Assembly: GCA_907163345.1 (NCBI GenBank)
Contig: CAJQUN010000033.1
Span: 2,311,788 to 2,375,787, forward strand
DNA length: 64,000 nucleotides
Direction: 5' to 3'
DNA from: Haberlea rhodopensis
Lineage: Eukaryota > Streptophyta > Magnoliopsida > Lamiales > Gesneriaceae
Shown here piece by piece: positions 12,539 to 22,572 of the stretch. The position numbers and the translations under genes were made by a program. Below the pieces are notes generated by a model. It made no database searches and was not told the DNA's origin. It saw only the letters and a program-made list of their open reading frames with translations. Position 1 is the stretch's first letter. The number at the start of each line of letters is the position of its first letter.

Positions 12539-12546
12539 TATAAATA
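12539..12546 (+). promoter_or_regulatory. TATA box of the tyrosine aminotransferase gene
   Basis: TATAAATA lies 41 bases before the chosen ATG. If used it gives a very short leader. A TATA box further upstream is not obvious. Confidence 0.5.
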
Positions 12547-12587
12547 GAAGCTTAAACCCAGTACTCGATTCTTGTAATAAAGCGACA

Positions 12588-14178
12588 ATGGATGCTAGAA
12601 ATTGGGGCGTGGGCCGAGAATTTGAAGCGCCACATAATGTTACAATTAAAGGGATTCTGGATCTGTTGATGGGCAGTATAGATTCTAACAACGATTGTAA
12701 AAAGGTGATTTCTTTGGGCATTGGGGACCCAACTGCCTACTCTTGCTTTTACACGACTTCTGCTGCACAAGAAGCTGTTGTGGAGTCGCTACGTTCTGCT
12801 AAATTCAATGGATACGCCCCCACTGTCGGTCTTCCCTCAAACCAGAAGGTAAAGTTTTGTATACTGTTCTATATTGTAGATGGATAAATTAGTCTTGCAT
12901 GCAATGTTTGTGTTCGGAATTCGCATTGATTTGGTTGGTATTGTTGTGAAGCCTGCTTCTTTTAGTAGTTTTTTTGTGGAATTTCCCTCAAATTTGCGAT
13001 GAATCCATTTTTTTGGATAATACAAAGAAGAACAACGTTGAAACCTTGTATTGTTGGGACTTGAGACTTACGAACTTCCACCAAGTCTCTTGAGTAATGA
13101 TATATTTTGGTGCTCAAACAAAGGGGAGAATTAAATGTTGTCAGGTTAGAGTCTGCTCGATCAGGCTTATCTTACAGCTTTCTTGTGGATCGATTTTTTT
13201 CGTTTTTGCTTTTTTATAGCTCATGTGGATCCAACAGGTTTAGTTACCAATTCTGATTCTTTCTTGCACTGATTCCAAAACAGAGCACTCGCGGAATATT
13301 TGTCCCATGATCTTCCTTACGAGTTATCGCTTGATGATGTTTATGTCACGGCAGGTTGTACACAAGCTATTGAAATAGCTTTGTCAATCTTAACTCGCCC
13401 TGGTGCTAATATCTTGCTTCCAAGACCATGTTTTCCGATCTATGAACTATGTGCTGCATTTAGACATATTGAAATTCGACATTTCGATCTTCTCCCTGAA
13501 AAGGGATGGGAAGTTGATCTTAATGCAGTTGAAGAGTTGGCAGATCATAATACTGTTGCAATAGTGATCATAAATCCGGGGAATCCATGTGGAAATGTAT
13601 ATAATTATCAACAACTTAAGAAGGTATATACATACATTGTTTATCCAGTTATTGTCCAATGCTTTTCCTTATAAATTATATGTTCTCTTACTGAACTTTT
13701 ATCATATTAATTGGCATCAGATTGCTGAAGTTGCAAAGAGGATTGGAATAGCAGTAATTGCTGATGAAGTTTACGGGCATCTTGCTTTTGGGGCTAATCC
13801 TTTCGTGCCCATGGGAGTTTTTGGATCTATTGCACCAGTTCTTACTCTTGGATCCCTTTCAAAGAGATGGTTAGTACCTGGTTGGCGCCTCGGTTGGTTG
13901 GTTACGAATGATCCAGATGGAATTTTAAAGAGCCCTAAGGTTTGTTTTCTCCTCTTACCTTCATGCATATTGTATTCTAAATGCAACATTTGCATCGCAA
14001 TGATCGAAATACGACTGCGAATTCCTTGACCGTATCTAAACATGCCATTTTTTTGTCTTTTCAGTTTGTTGAGCGGCTCAAGAAGTACTGCGACATTTGT
14101 GGAGGTCCTGCAACTTTCATACAGGTTAGAGCATCACTGTATTGACAATTTTCATTGTTTGATCAGGAACTTTAGTAA

Positions 14179-14253
<75 letters not shown>

Positions 14254-14881
14254 TGGCGAAACGTTCTATTTTCTCCCTATCTCGCATCATCACTTCGTTT
14301 TTTAAATGTTTCAGGCAGCAGTGCCAACAATTATTGAGGAAACACAAGAGCTTTTCTTCAAGAAAACCATTAATATGTTGAAGCAAACTTCGGATATTTG
14401 TTACAACAAGATTAAAGAGATCCGTTGCCTTAGTTGTCCTCAAAAACCAGAAGGATCAATGGCTTTTATGGTAAAGTAATCAACAAAATCTTTAGAACTT
14501 TATCAGGGAAATAGAGTTTTTTGACATGCAGCAAACTCTTTTTATGTGTAATATATGATTGATAATGTAGGTGAGACTGAATGTTTCCCTTCTGAAAGAT
14601 ATTAGCGATGATCTCGACTTCTGTTTTAAGCTGGCCAAAGAGGAATCTGTCATAATTCTTCCAGGTAAATTTATGACTTACAACTATTTTTAAAACAATT
14701 ATACGTAAAATTTGAGTATGCAACTCTTGAAAGTATCATGTTGTGTGTCTCAGGGTTAGCTGTGGGTCTCGAAAATTGGCTCCGAATCACGTTCGCAGTC
14801 GAGCCATCTTCGCTCGACGAAGCATTGGAGAGGGTAAAGTGTTTCTGTGAACGCCATTCCTCTCTACAAAATGGATACTGA
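12588..14881 (+). CDS. TAT: Tyrosine aminotransferase-like protein, with a one-base insertion in exon 1
   Basis: A PLP-dependent class I aminotransferase of the tyrosine/nicotianamine aminotransferase family. The family transfers the amino group of tyrosine to 2-oxoglutarate, giving 4-hydroxyphenylpyruvate for tocopherol, plastoquinone or rosmarinic-type phenolics. Exons: 12588-12848, 13284-13623, 13721-13939, 14065-14124, 14315-14470, 14571-14664, 14754-14881, all with GT-AG borders. Visible motifs are GCTQAIEI, INPGNPCG, ADEVYGHL and SLSKRWLVPGWR, where the lysine (about residue 248) is the PLP anchor. The exons total 1258 bases, one more than a multiple of three. Removing one C from the CCC at 12834-12836 would make exon 1 end in GLPQTR and join in frame to RALAEYL, giving 418 residues, the usual family length. 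As written, the join runs into a stop nine codons into exon 2. This is either a recent disabling mutation or an assembly error; all other exons are clean. The family call is firm; the exact substrate is inferred. Confidence 0.88.
14185..14251. repeat. (TA)n microsatellite in intron 4 of the aminotransferase
   Basis: About 33 TA units with one early interruption (TATG). It lies between the donor at 14125 and the acceptor at 14314. Confidence 0.95.
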
Positions 14882-16584
14882 TGATATAAAAATCTTTTAA
14901 AAAATTTTATTTTTGTAACATTCAGTTTATTAACTTTTGACTTGTTACATTTTACAGTTGATAAGTGAAATAAAAAAAGAAAAAGAAAGAAACTGGCTCT
15001 GTACTGTTTTCCATCTACAATCTTACTGATTCTGTTTCTTTTTCCTTGGTTAGTTTTATTTAAGTTAATAGTTTTTTAATATAATGTTTTAATTTTATGA
15101 AATTTATATTATATTCGGTATATATGCCACAAAACTTTATAATAAAACGCGAAAAATAAAATTATATTAGATTTAACTAAGTGGGTGTTTGCGATTACTT
15201 CTTCAAAAATGCTTATCTGCTTTTCAGACAAAAATAGTATTTTGAGTGTTTTATTTCATTGCTTATCATTTTGTTTCTCTAAAAATAAGTAGGTAAAAAC
15301 AGAACCAGATAAGCATGTCATGAGATGTTTTTCACTGCTTTTACTTGTGTAATAATTTGAAGTTCATTAAACTATTTTTTTATTTTAATAGTAAACATTC
15401 AATGATTTTGCTTAAAAAGAAAAAAAAAAAAAAAAACTTTTATAATCATGATACCTTTACCACATGAGCCGATAACATTTTAGAAAGTAAGTTAGGTTTT
15501 TTAGCATGTAAATTTTACATACAGAATGGGCTTTTGAGATTATTTTTTTTAAAAAAAGGCTTGGGCTTTGGGATTCAAAGTTTTAAAAATGGGTTTTGAG
15601 GTACTTTTTTCGAAAATATAAGAACAATTGATTTCCTCAACAGAAAAGTTTTCAAATTCTTATCTAAAAATATAAATTTCACTTAACGGGAATAGGAAAA
15701 AATTGAATTATTTCACAAGCTTTTTGAGCCATAATTTAATTCACATTCGATAATATTGAATTTGAGTGAAATATGAACATATTTCGAGTATATTTCAATT
15801 TAAATGAAGCTCAATTTAATAATAATGTACCAAATGAATTTATTTTTCCAGATTGGTGGGTGTCAACGTCACTCAATAAAATTGATGTTTATTTCATATG
15901 TTATCACCCGTATGGCCGTATACATAACCTTACAAATTGATCATTTCCTTGGAATCCATTGTAGACTATTGGATATACCAATTATGCATTCTACGAATGC
16001 AACATAAATTAAATAAATTCACGTAGGCACGTAGTCTCATGTAATTCACATAATTCATTGAATCATATATCAAATAATACATATACACGTTGTATGTCAT
16101 CGATCGCAAAGCAGAGCCGAAATACATTTGTTCTTCAAATGCAAATTCGGGGTTAATAACGCCAACTCACGTAATTACTTGGTGCTAGTTGCCACACAGG
16201 TGCATGAACTTATAAGCACCCCAACACTAAATGTTACGCAAGTGTGAGGAATATTTGGCTCTCCAACTGCATTCAATGTTGACATTAATTGAAATATATA
16301 TATATATATATTACAGGTCAAATTAAGGCAGAGAAGTTCAGAATTTTCAATCTTACGAAACTTCCCAACGGCGTCGACAAATCTTGAGATATCAATCTTT
16401 GTGTGAATATTGGAAATCTTTTTGGTATTATAGTAATGAATCTTTTTTAAATTTAATATTAATAGGCCAAGAAATATATTATTCGCTAAAAAAAATTACT
16501 TAAGAAATGTATGCTGAGATAAGATGTGCTATATCATATCCAGTAGGATATTGAGCTAGTGGCGGATTACACTTTATGGTTTTG
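14882..16584. other. Intergenic stretch downstream of the aminotransferase
   Basis: AT-rich with homopolymer runs. The first part is presumably the 3' untranslated region. No other gene or clear element is seen. Confidence 0.5.
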
Positions 16585-16589
16585 AAAAT

Positions 16590-17743
16590 TATTAGGATCG
16601 AGGTAGTGTTTTGAAGGAGGAGATGAATAAACACTAGCTTCAATTTCTCAATTCTTCAAGATACAACAGATTGTTAAGTATTGCATTAAGATCTCAATTG
16701 ATTAGGAGGCAGTAGACAACTAAAATATAGTGCGGAATGTATCTACTGGCCATGTGAGTTAAGAACTGATATGCTAAATAAAGGGGCAGTAAGGTAAAGT
16801 GCAGAAAGTAAATGACACAAGAATGGTTTCTGGAAGTTCAAAGCACAAATGCTTCTACGTCTCCCCCTTCTTCCTTTGCAGGAAGGTTACACCATAAGAC
16901 TTTGGGTTACACTTTTCAGTACACAACCTACTTAGGCATCCACACAGATTTTCCTAAACTCCTAGCAACTCAATAATCACAAAGATTATAAAATGTGTTT
17001 TACAACACTCTCACAAGATATAAAAACTTTGTTTATCCTTTAGTGTTCTTGAGCAGTAGACTAGAATGTTTAGATCTTCTCGATCACAATAAGGCTTAGC
17101 TACTGCTTTGCAAAACTTCAGAATATTTCAGTAAGTATCTTGAATTAGTGTTTTGCTTGTTTGTGAATGAAGTAGATTCAAGACTCTGTTGAGAGCTTTC
17201 TTTAATTTGCTCTTCTACATATTTATAGACTCGAAAGTCTAACGGCAACTATTTTTCAATTGGAAAGAATCGTGTAAAATCAGCTTCTTGATTTTCATCC
17301 AAATTCATTTTGTCTTCTTTCCAAACCCGTTCACCAACAGCTAGTTCATTCTGACGAGATTGGTGGAGCTGATATGGCAGTGCGGCGTTCTGTGGTACAA
17401 TTGTTATAATGAATCTGTACGAATTTTGTCTTGTTGCCTTTCTACGTCTGCTGACTTCTCCTAATGTTTTAGTCCGCTGGACTAAAATCAACTGATGTAT
17501 TGTAATATCTATTGGTATCTTCTAGTGAATACGCCATTGGACTTTACATTGAACTATGATACTATGATCTAGTAAAATTCTATTTTCTGCATCCGGTAGA
17601 TGATGACTTCAAATCTTGGCACCCAGTAGACTCTATCTTCCATTAGACCTTTGTATACTCAGTCGACAGACTTCTTCGATGCAGTAGACACTTCAAGCAG
17701 TAGACGTTTGTTATCACCAAAACTTAGAAATATTTTCCTAACA
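16590..17743 (-). repeat. 3' LTR of the copia element
   Basis: It aligns along its whole length with 21066-22195. The terminal TG is mutated to TA on the + strand left edge (TATTAGGATCG versus TGTTAGGATCG). It contains a run of AGTAGAC-type words near 17600-17705. Confidence 0.88.
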
Positions 17744-18460
17744 ATTTCCTCATTTTTGATGATGACAAAACTTGGCAGTGGAGACTTTAGCTTAAACGTT
17801 GATCAGCAAATCGTCTATTAACACTAGGATATACTTTATTCCCCCTAGACTTGTTACTGGTATATGACCAAAAAGATCTATGTGCAGCAACTCTAGGGAC
17901 CGAGAAGATAATTTACTACCTATGTTCTTAAATGTAGATCTGATCTACTTACCAAGTTGGCATGCTGAACAAATCTTGTCTTTTGAGAACTTTATCTGGG
18001 GCAAACCGTCAACTAAATCAAGCTTACGCAGACTGACAATAGTTTTAAAATTTAGACGACTCAAACGCTTGTGTCAAAGCCATCTTTTGGAATTATTCAA
18101 GGCAGCAAAGCAGGTAGGTGAGGCTGGTTGATCAAAATCCGAATCAATCTTATATATGTTATCATGTCTTTTACCTACATGCAATATATTACCATCAGTA
18201 GATCTTATTGTGCAAGAGTGCTGGTTGAATTCTACTGAATGTCCATTATCGCATAGTTGACTAATGCTAATCAGATTATAGCATAGATTTTCAACTAACA
18301 ATAGATCTTTAATAGTAATGTTACCATGGATAATCTTACCCTTACTTACGGTTCTACCTTTCGCGTTGTCACTGAACGTTATTCTTGGTCCGGTACTGTC
18401 TACTAACTCAGACAGTAGACATACACTTCCTGTCATATGCCTAGAACATCCAAAGTCCAA
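17744..18460 (-). pseudogene. Copia protease and GAG-pre-integrase remnant
   Basis: On the minus strand from 18460, a copia protease-like start (DFGCSRHMTG) is followed by a GAG-pre-integrase region (LCYNLISISQLCDNG) and, after frame changes towards 17744, words such as ICSACQLGK from the integrase zinc-binding region. The catalytic triplet reads DFG where the family has D-S/T-G, so the protease is probably inactive. Coding potential ends abruptly where the rest of pol is deleted. Confidence 0.75.
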
Positions 18461-20022
18461 AAATCACTCTGAGCTTCGAACTAGCTGGATCTTATATCTC
18501 TGCAATTAAAGAGATGAAAGCATTGGTACCCAATCCTACTTGGGTCCAGGCGGGGATTAGCCCTTTTGAGACCCACACTTGGACAACCTTGAACATTTTG
18601 GGTCTATGTGCGTCCTGAAATGTGTGTGCAAAAGATGGTGATGGTGTTCAAGGGCGTTGTGTGTGATATTGAGTGTATGCAGTATGCATGTTGTTTTGGT
18701 TTTTGATTCCTGTTTGGAAGCATGTATCTCTTCTGTACAGGCATACAATTATGATACCAGTTAGGTTTTGTGCCTCTTGAGTTACCTGACCAGTAGGCTT
18801 ATGTCAATTATTGGACTTCTATACTGGTCTAGTCTTCTCTATTGGCTTAACGTAACCAATACATTTATGTGATGAATGTTCCTTAACGAGTATTGGCTTG
18901 ACATGTTCCATCTCCAACTCACTTGGTTCATATACTGTGCTGCATCTAACAAAATTCATTGTTTGAGACTTGTTTTTCACCAGACATAGTTGAGATCGTG
19001 TGCTAGAAGCATTAATGTTATGGTTGATATAGCCTATGCCAGCAAGATCGCCAGCAAGCCTAATCGACTCTAGTATTTCGTCTTTCCTAGCGGTTGATGT
19101 GCTCCATGTGCGAACCAAATTGATGAGTTTCTGGTGTGCGCATTTAACTTCGTCATTTTCTTTTTCGAGTAAACTTACTTTTGCCCATAAGCATTCCAGC
19201 TCCATTCATTATTCACAATCAAATTTACTGTCCTGCTGTTCAACTGGACTAGTATGTTCACTCTTGTAGTTCTCGAAGGACTCATACAGCTGTTGATAAT
19301 CATTTATCATGTCCTGCAGTGCAGTGGCGAGTTAAAGATGAGTAAATTCAGAAAAGTTAGAATCAGTTACCTCACTATCATAATTGGCCATGATACAGTG
19401 GACTCCTTTATCTTCACTTTCGCTTGAGGAACTTGATGATTCTTGTGACTCTGAGTCTGAGTCAGCCCACTTACTCTTGTTCTCCTCAGCAACAAGGACT
19501 TTTTGATCTTTATCTCTCCTGGATGATCTTATTTCTCTTTAAACTTCTTGTAGTGCTTGGAAGTCCTCTTTTGATCATCCTTCTTTGATTTGATACAATC
19601 AGCGATGAAGTGTCCTGGTTTGTAACAGTTAAAGCAGACACGATCATCTTCTTCTGATCTGTCCTTGAAGTTCTGCTTCCTTGGATAAGACTGATATCTC
19701 TTATGGCTCTTCTTCATGAATTTGCCAAATTTTCTTACAAACATCGCCATTGGATCAGTACACATTTGTTCAGGAGTCTTCTCTGTTGCAGTGGACAGGG
19801 ACTCTAATGCAACAATGACCTTCGTTGGTTGACTGGGACTTGGTTCATCATCAACTCGAATGCCTAATTCAAACTCATAAGCCTTTAAATCAGGAAATAG
19901 ATCATGAAGATCTATCCTTTTCAGATCTTTTGATTCTCTCATGCCTATGGTCTTCACATCATATTCTCTTGGAAAATCTCTCATGACTTTTAGGGTAACT
20001 TCTCTGTTCGATAGCTCTTTAC

Positions 20023-20536
20023 TAGGGGTGCTTAACGGGCCGGGTCAATCCGAATCCGTCCCAAAATCGGATCGGTTAGCCCGGTTCGGAACCGGAACGG
20101 TAAGATACCGGTCTGGATCGGTTCTACTGTTCTGAAACCGGAATCTTACCAGTTCCGGACTAAACGGATACGGTTCTGGGATGAACAGGAAACGGATCCG
20201 TTATTTTTAAAAAAATATTTTTTATTAAATTTAGATAAATATATTTGAGGTTAGTTTACAAACACAGAGGCCATTAGCTCAATTGGTTAGAGTTGTAGAG
20301 TAGAATAAGATGGTCGCGTATTCGAATCCTCAAAGCAATAATTTCCCTCGATTTTTTGAAAAACAAATTAATTAAAAAAACCGGTTCCGGGTTGGACCGG
20401 TCCAACCCAAAACCGGTAGCCCCGGAACTGGATCCGATCCAGTTCCTTACCGGATTGGACCGATTTCGAAATTAGTGGATCAAGAATCGGCTGTTCCGAT
20501 CCGGGTCGGGTCGGATTGACCCGATAAGCACCCCTA
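20023..20536. mobile_element. Non-autonomous hAT element nested in copia gag, 514 bp
   Basis: The terminal inverted repeats are perfect over 12 bases (TAGGGGTGCTTA and TAAGCACCCCTA) and the 8-bp target duplication CTCTTTAC is perfect (20015-20022 and 20537-20544). CCGGNNCCGG-like words fill the sub-terminal regions, as in the element at 143-2875. The interior holds a tRNA-like stretch. No coding capacity is seen. Confidence 0.93.
20269..20336 (+). other. tRNA-like relic inside the hAT element
   Basis: GGCCATTAGCTCAATTGGTT followed by AGAG matches the 5' half and A box of plant tRNA-Ile. TGGTCGCGTATTCGAATCC about 25 bases later matches the variable loop and B box. The acceptor stem no longer pairs and the anticodon arm is not recognisable, so it is not a working tRNA. 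Confidence 0.6.
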
Positions 20537-21051
20537 CTCTTTACCCAAGCTGTTGAGTTCGTTGATAATTCATGTAACTCTTTCATCATATTCATTGAGA
20601 GTTTCTCAAGTCATCATCTTGATGTTCTCGAATTTTTGTAGAGCAACATTGAGCTTGTTTTCTTTCGTCTGATAATTTCTTTCATACAGTTGTGCGATCT
20701 TTTCCCAAATATCTTTTGCGGTAGGACACATCTTGATTTTATTGAATATGTTTTTGTCCTATGTTTTGAGATGCCCTTAGCCACGTTATCCAAGTACACC
20801 TTTTTCTTTTCATCATTTGTCCAGAATGCTCTCTCATTTTCAGCCATCTGAGGTTCACCACTAGAGATAGCCACGACTGTGTTGACTTTCATGATCATCA
20901 TTGGTCTGCCAGTAATGACATACCACATATCATCGTCCACTTAGATGTGTTTGCATCTGAATTCTCCAATCATCATATTCATCCTTTTTGAGCATTGGAA
21001 CTTTGCTGAATGAGGCCATCAGTTATTGTATTCTCACAATTGAGAAGACCT

Positions 21052-21063
21052 GCTCTGATACCA
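21052..21063 (-). other. Primer-binding site of the copia element
   Basis: GCTCTGATACCA on the + strand is the complement of TGGTATCAGAGC, the sequence that pairs with the 3' end of plant initiator methionine tRNA to prime reverse transcription. It is two bases from the 5' LTR. Confidence 0.85.
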
Positions 21064-21065
21064 CT

Positions 21066-22195
21066 TGTTAGGATCGGAGTAGTGTTTAGAAGAGGGGGTT
21101 GAATAAACACTAGGTTCAATTTATTGATTATTCAAGATACAACAGACTGTTATATACTGTAGTAAGATCTCAATTGATTACAAGGCAATAGACAACTAAA
21201 ATATAGTGCTGAAGGTATCTACTGACCTTGTGAGTTAAGAACTGATAGGCTAAAATAAAGGGACAGTAAGGTAAAGTGCAGAAAGTAAATTACACAAGAA
21301 TTGTTTCTGGAAGTTCAAAGCACAAACGCTTCTACGTCTCCCATTCTTCCTTTGCATGAATGTTACGCTAGAAGACTTTGGTTTACACTTTTCAGTATAC
21401 AACATACTTAGGCACCCACACAGATTTGTCTAAACTCCTAGCAACACAATAATCACAAAGATTACAAAATGATTTTTACAACTCTCACAAGATATAAAAA
21501 CACTGTTTATTCTTGAGTGTTCTTGAGCAGTAGACTAGAATGCTTAGATATTCTCGATCACAATAAGGCTCAGATACTGCTCTGCAAAACATCAGAATAT
21601 TTCAGTAAGTGTTTTGAATGACTGTTTTGCTTGTTTGTGAATGAAGTATATTCAAGCTTCAGAGTGTTGAGAGCTTTCTTCAATAGACTCGAAAGTCTAA
21701 CGACAACTATTCTACAATTGGAAAGAATCGTGTAAAATCAGCTTCTTGATTTTCATCCAAATTCTTTTTGTCTTCTTTCCAAATCAGTTCACCAACGGCT
21801 AGTTCATTCTGACGAGATTGATGGCGCTGATATGGCAGTGTGACATTCTGTGGTACTATTGTCAGAGTGAATCTGTACGAGTTTTGTCATGTTGCCTTTT
21901 TACGTCTGCTGACTTCTCCTTAGTGATTTAGTCTACTGGACTAAAATCAACTAATATCTTGTAATATATGCTGGTATCTTCCAGTGAATACGCCAGTGGA
22001 CTTTACAATGAGCTACTCTTATCCATTAGACTTCTATTTTCTGTATCCGGTAGATGATGACTTCAATTATTGGCACCCAGTAGACTCTATCTTCCAGTAG
22101 ACATTTGTAGAGTCAGTCGAGAGACTTCTTCGATGCAGTAGACACTACAAGCCGTACGTTTGTTATCACCAAAACTTAGAAATGTTTCACTAACA
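21066..22195 (-). repeat. 5' LTR of the copia element
   Basis: The + strand edges are TGTTAGGATCGG and CACTAACA, so the element reads TGTTAGTG to CCTAACA on its own strand. It lies two bases from the primer-binding-site complement at 21052-21063. Confidence 0.88.
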
Positions 22196-22200
22196 AAAAT

Positions 22201-22572
22201 AAACAGATTACCTCCAGTGGTATGAAAATATGCATTTTACCCGTGATTTTGCACAGAGGCAGATTACCCCATGTGATTTGAAAAATAGGCATTTGACCCC
22301 CCGTGATTTTGAAAATAGACACTTTACCCCGTTGTGATTTACAAAAAAATGACATCCACGGAGAGGTTATTTTGCACAAGGTCACAAACCACGTTGGTAT
22401 AAAATGTCTATTTTCAAAACCACATGAGGTAAAATGTATATTTTCAAAACAAAAAGGGGTAATCTGCCTATTTTCAAACCCACGGGGGTGGGGTGGGGAT
22501 AAAATGCCTATTTTCAAATCACAGGGGGTACTCTCCCTATTTACAAAACCACAATGCGGTAATTCGCCATAA
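22201..22572. repeat. Foldback element built of repeated GATTTTGAAAATAG units
   Basis: The left arm (about 22201-22345) has several copies of a unit of roughly 35 bases, GTGATTTTGAAAATAGACACTTTACCCC in variant forms. The right arm (about 22390-22572) has the same units inverted (GGTAAAATGTCTATTTTCAAA types). A spacer of about 50 bases separates them. It abuts the copia target duplication. It is probably a miniature foldback transposon; no clean target duplication of its own is found. Confidence 0.75.

Larger units (their letters stand above)
19529..20940 (-). pseudogene. Copia gag, split by an hAT insertion
   Basis: The N-terminal part (20614-20940) has DDDMWYVITGRPM and KVNTVVAISSGEPQM, typical of the UBN2-type gag of plant copia elements. 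The C-terminal part (19529-19984) has REYDVKTIGMRESKDL, LFPDLKAYEFEL and a zinc knuckle CFNCYKPGHFIADC of the C-x2-C-x4-H-x4-C form. The 514-bp hAT element at 20023-20536 sits between the two halves, and the reading frame is also disturbed elsewhere. An intact gag would form the particle shell and bind the element RNA. Confidence 0.82.
16590..22195 (-). mobile_element. Ty1/copia retrotransposon, internally deleted, both LTRs present
   Basis: LTRs of about 1.15 kb (16590-17743 and 21066-22195) flank 3.3 kb of internal sequence. Perfect 5-bp target duplications AAAAT lie at 16585-16589 and 22196-22200. On the minus strand the order is 5' LTR, primer-binding site TGGTATCAGAGC (complement at 21052-21063, matching initiator methionine tRNA), gag, protease, start of integrase, then the polypurine region and 3' LTR. 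The integrase core, reverse transcriptase and RNase H are missing, so the element cannot move by itself. An hAT element is nested in gag. The two LTRs differ at many positions, so the insertion is not very recent. Confidence 0.9.

Noticed and set aside
15180..15370. Miniature element starting GTGGGTGTTTGCG
   Set aside because: No inverted partner was found on the right side.
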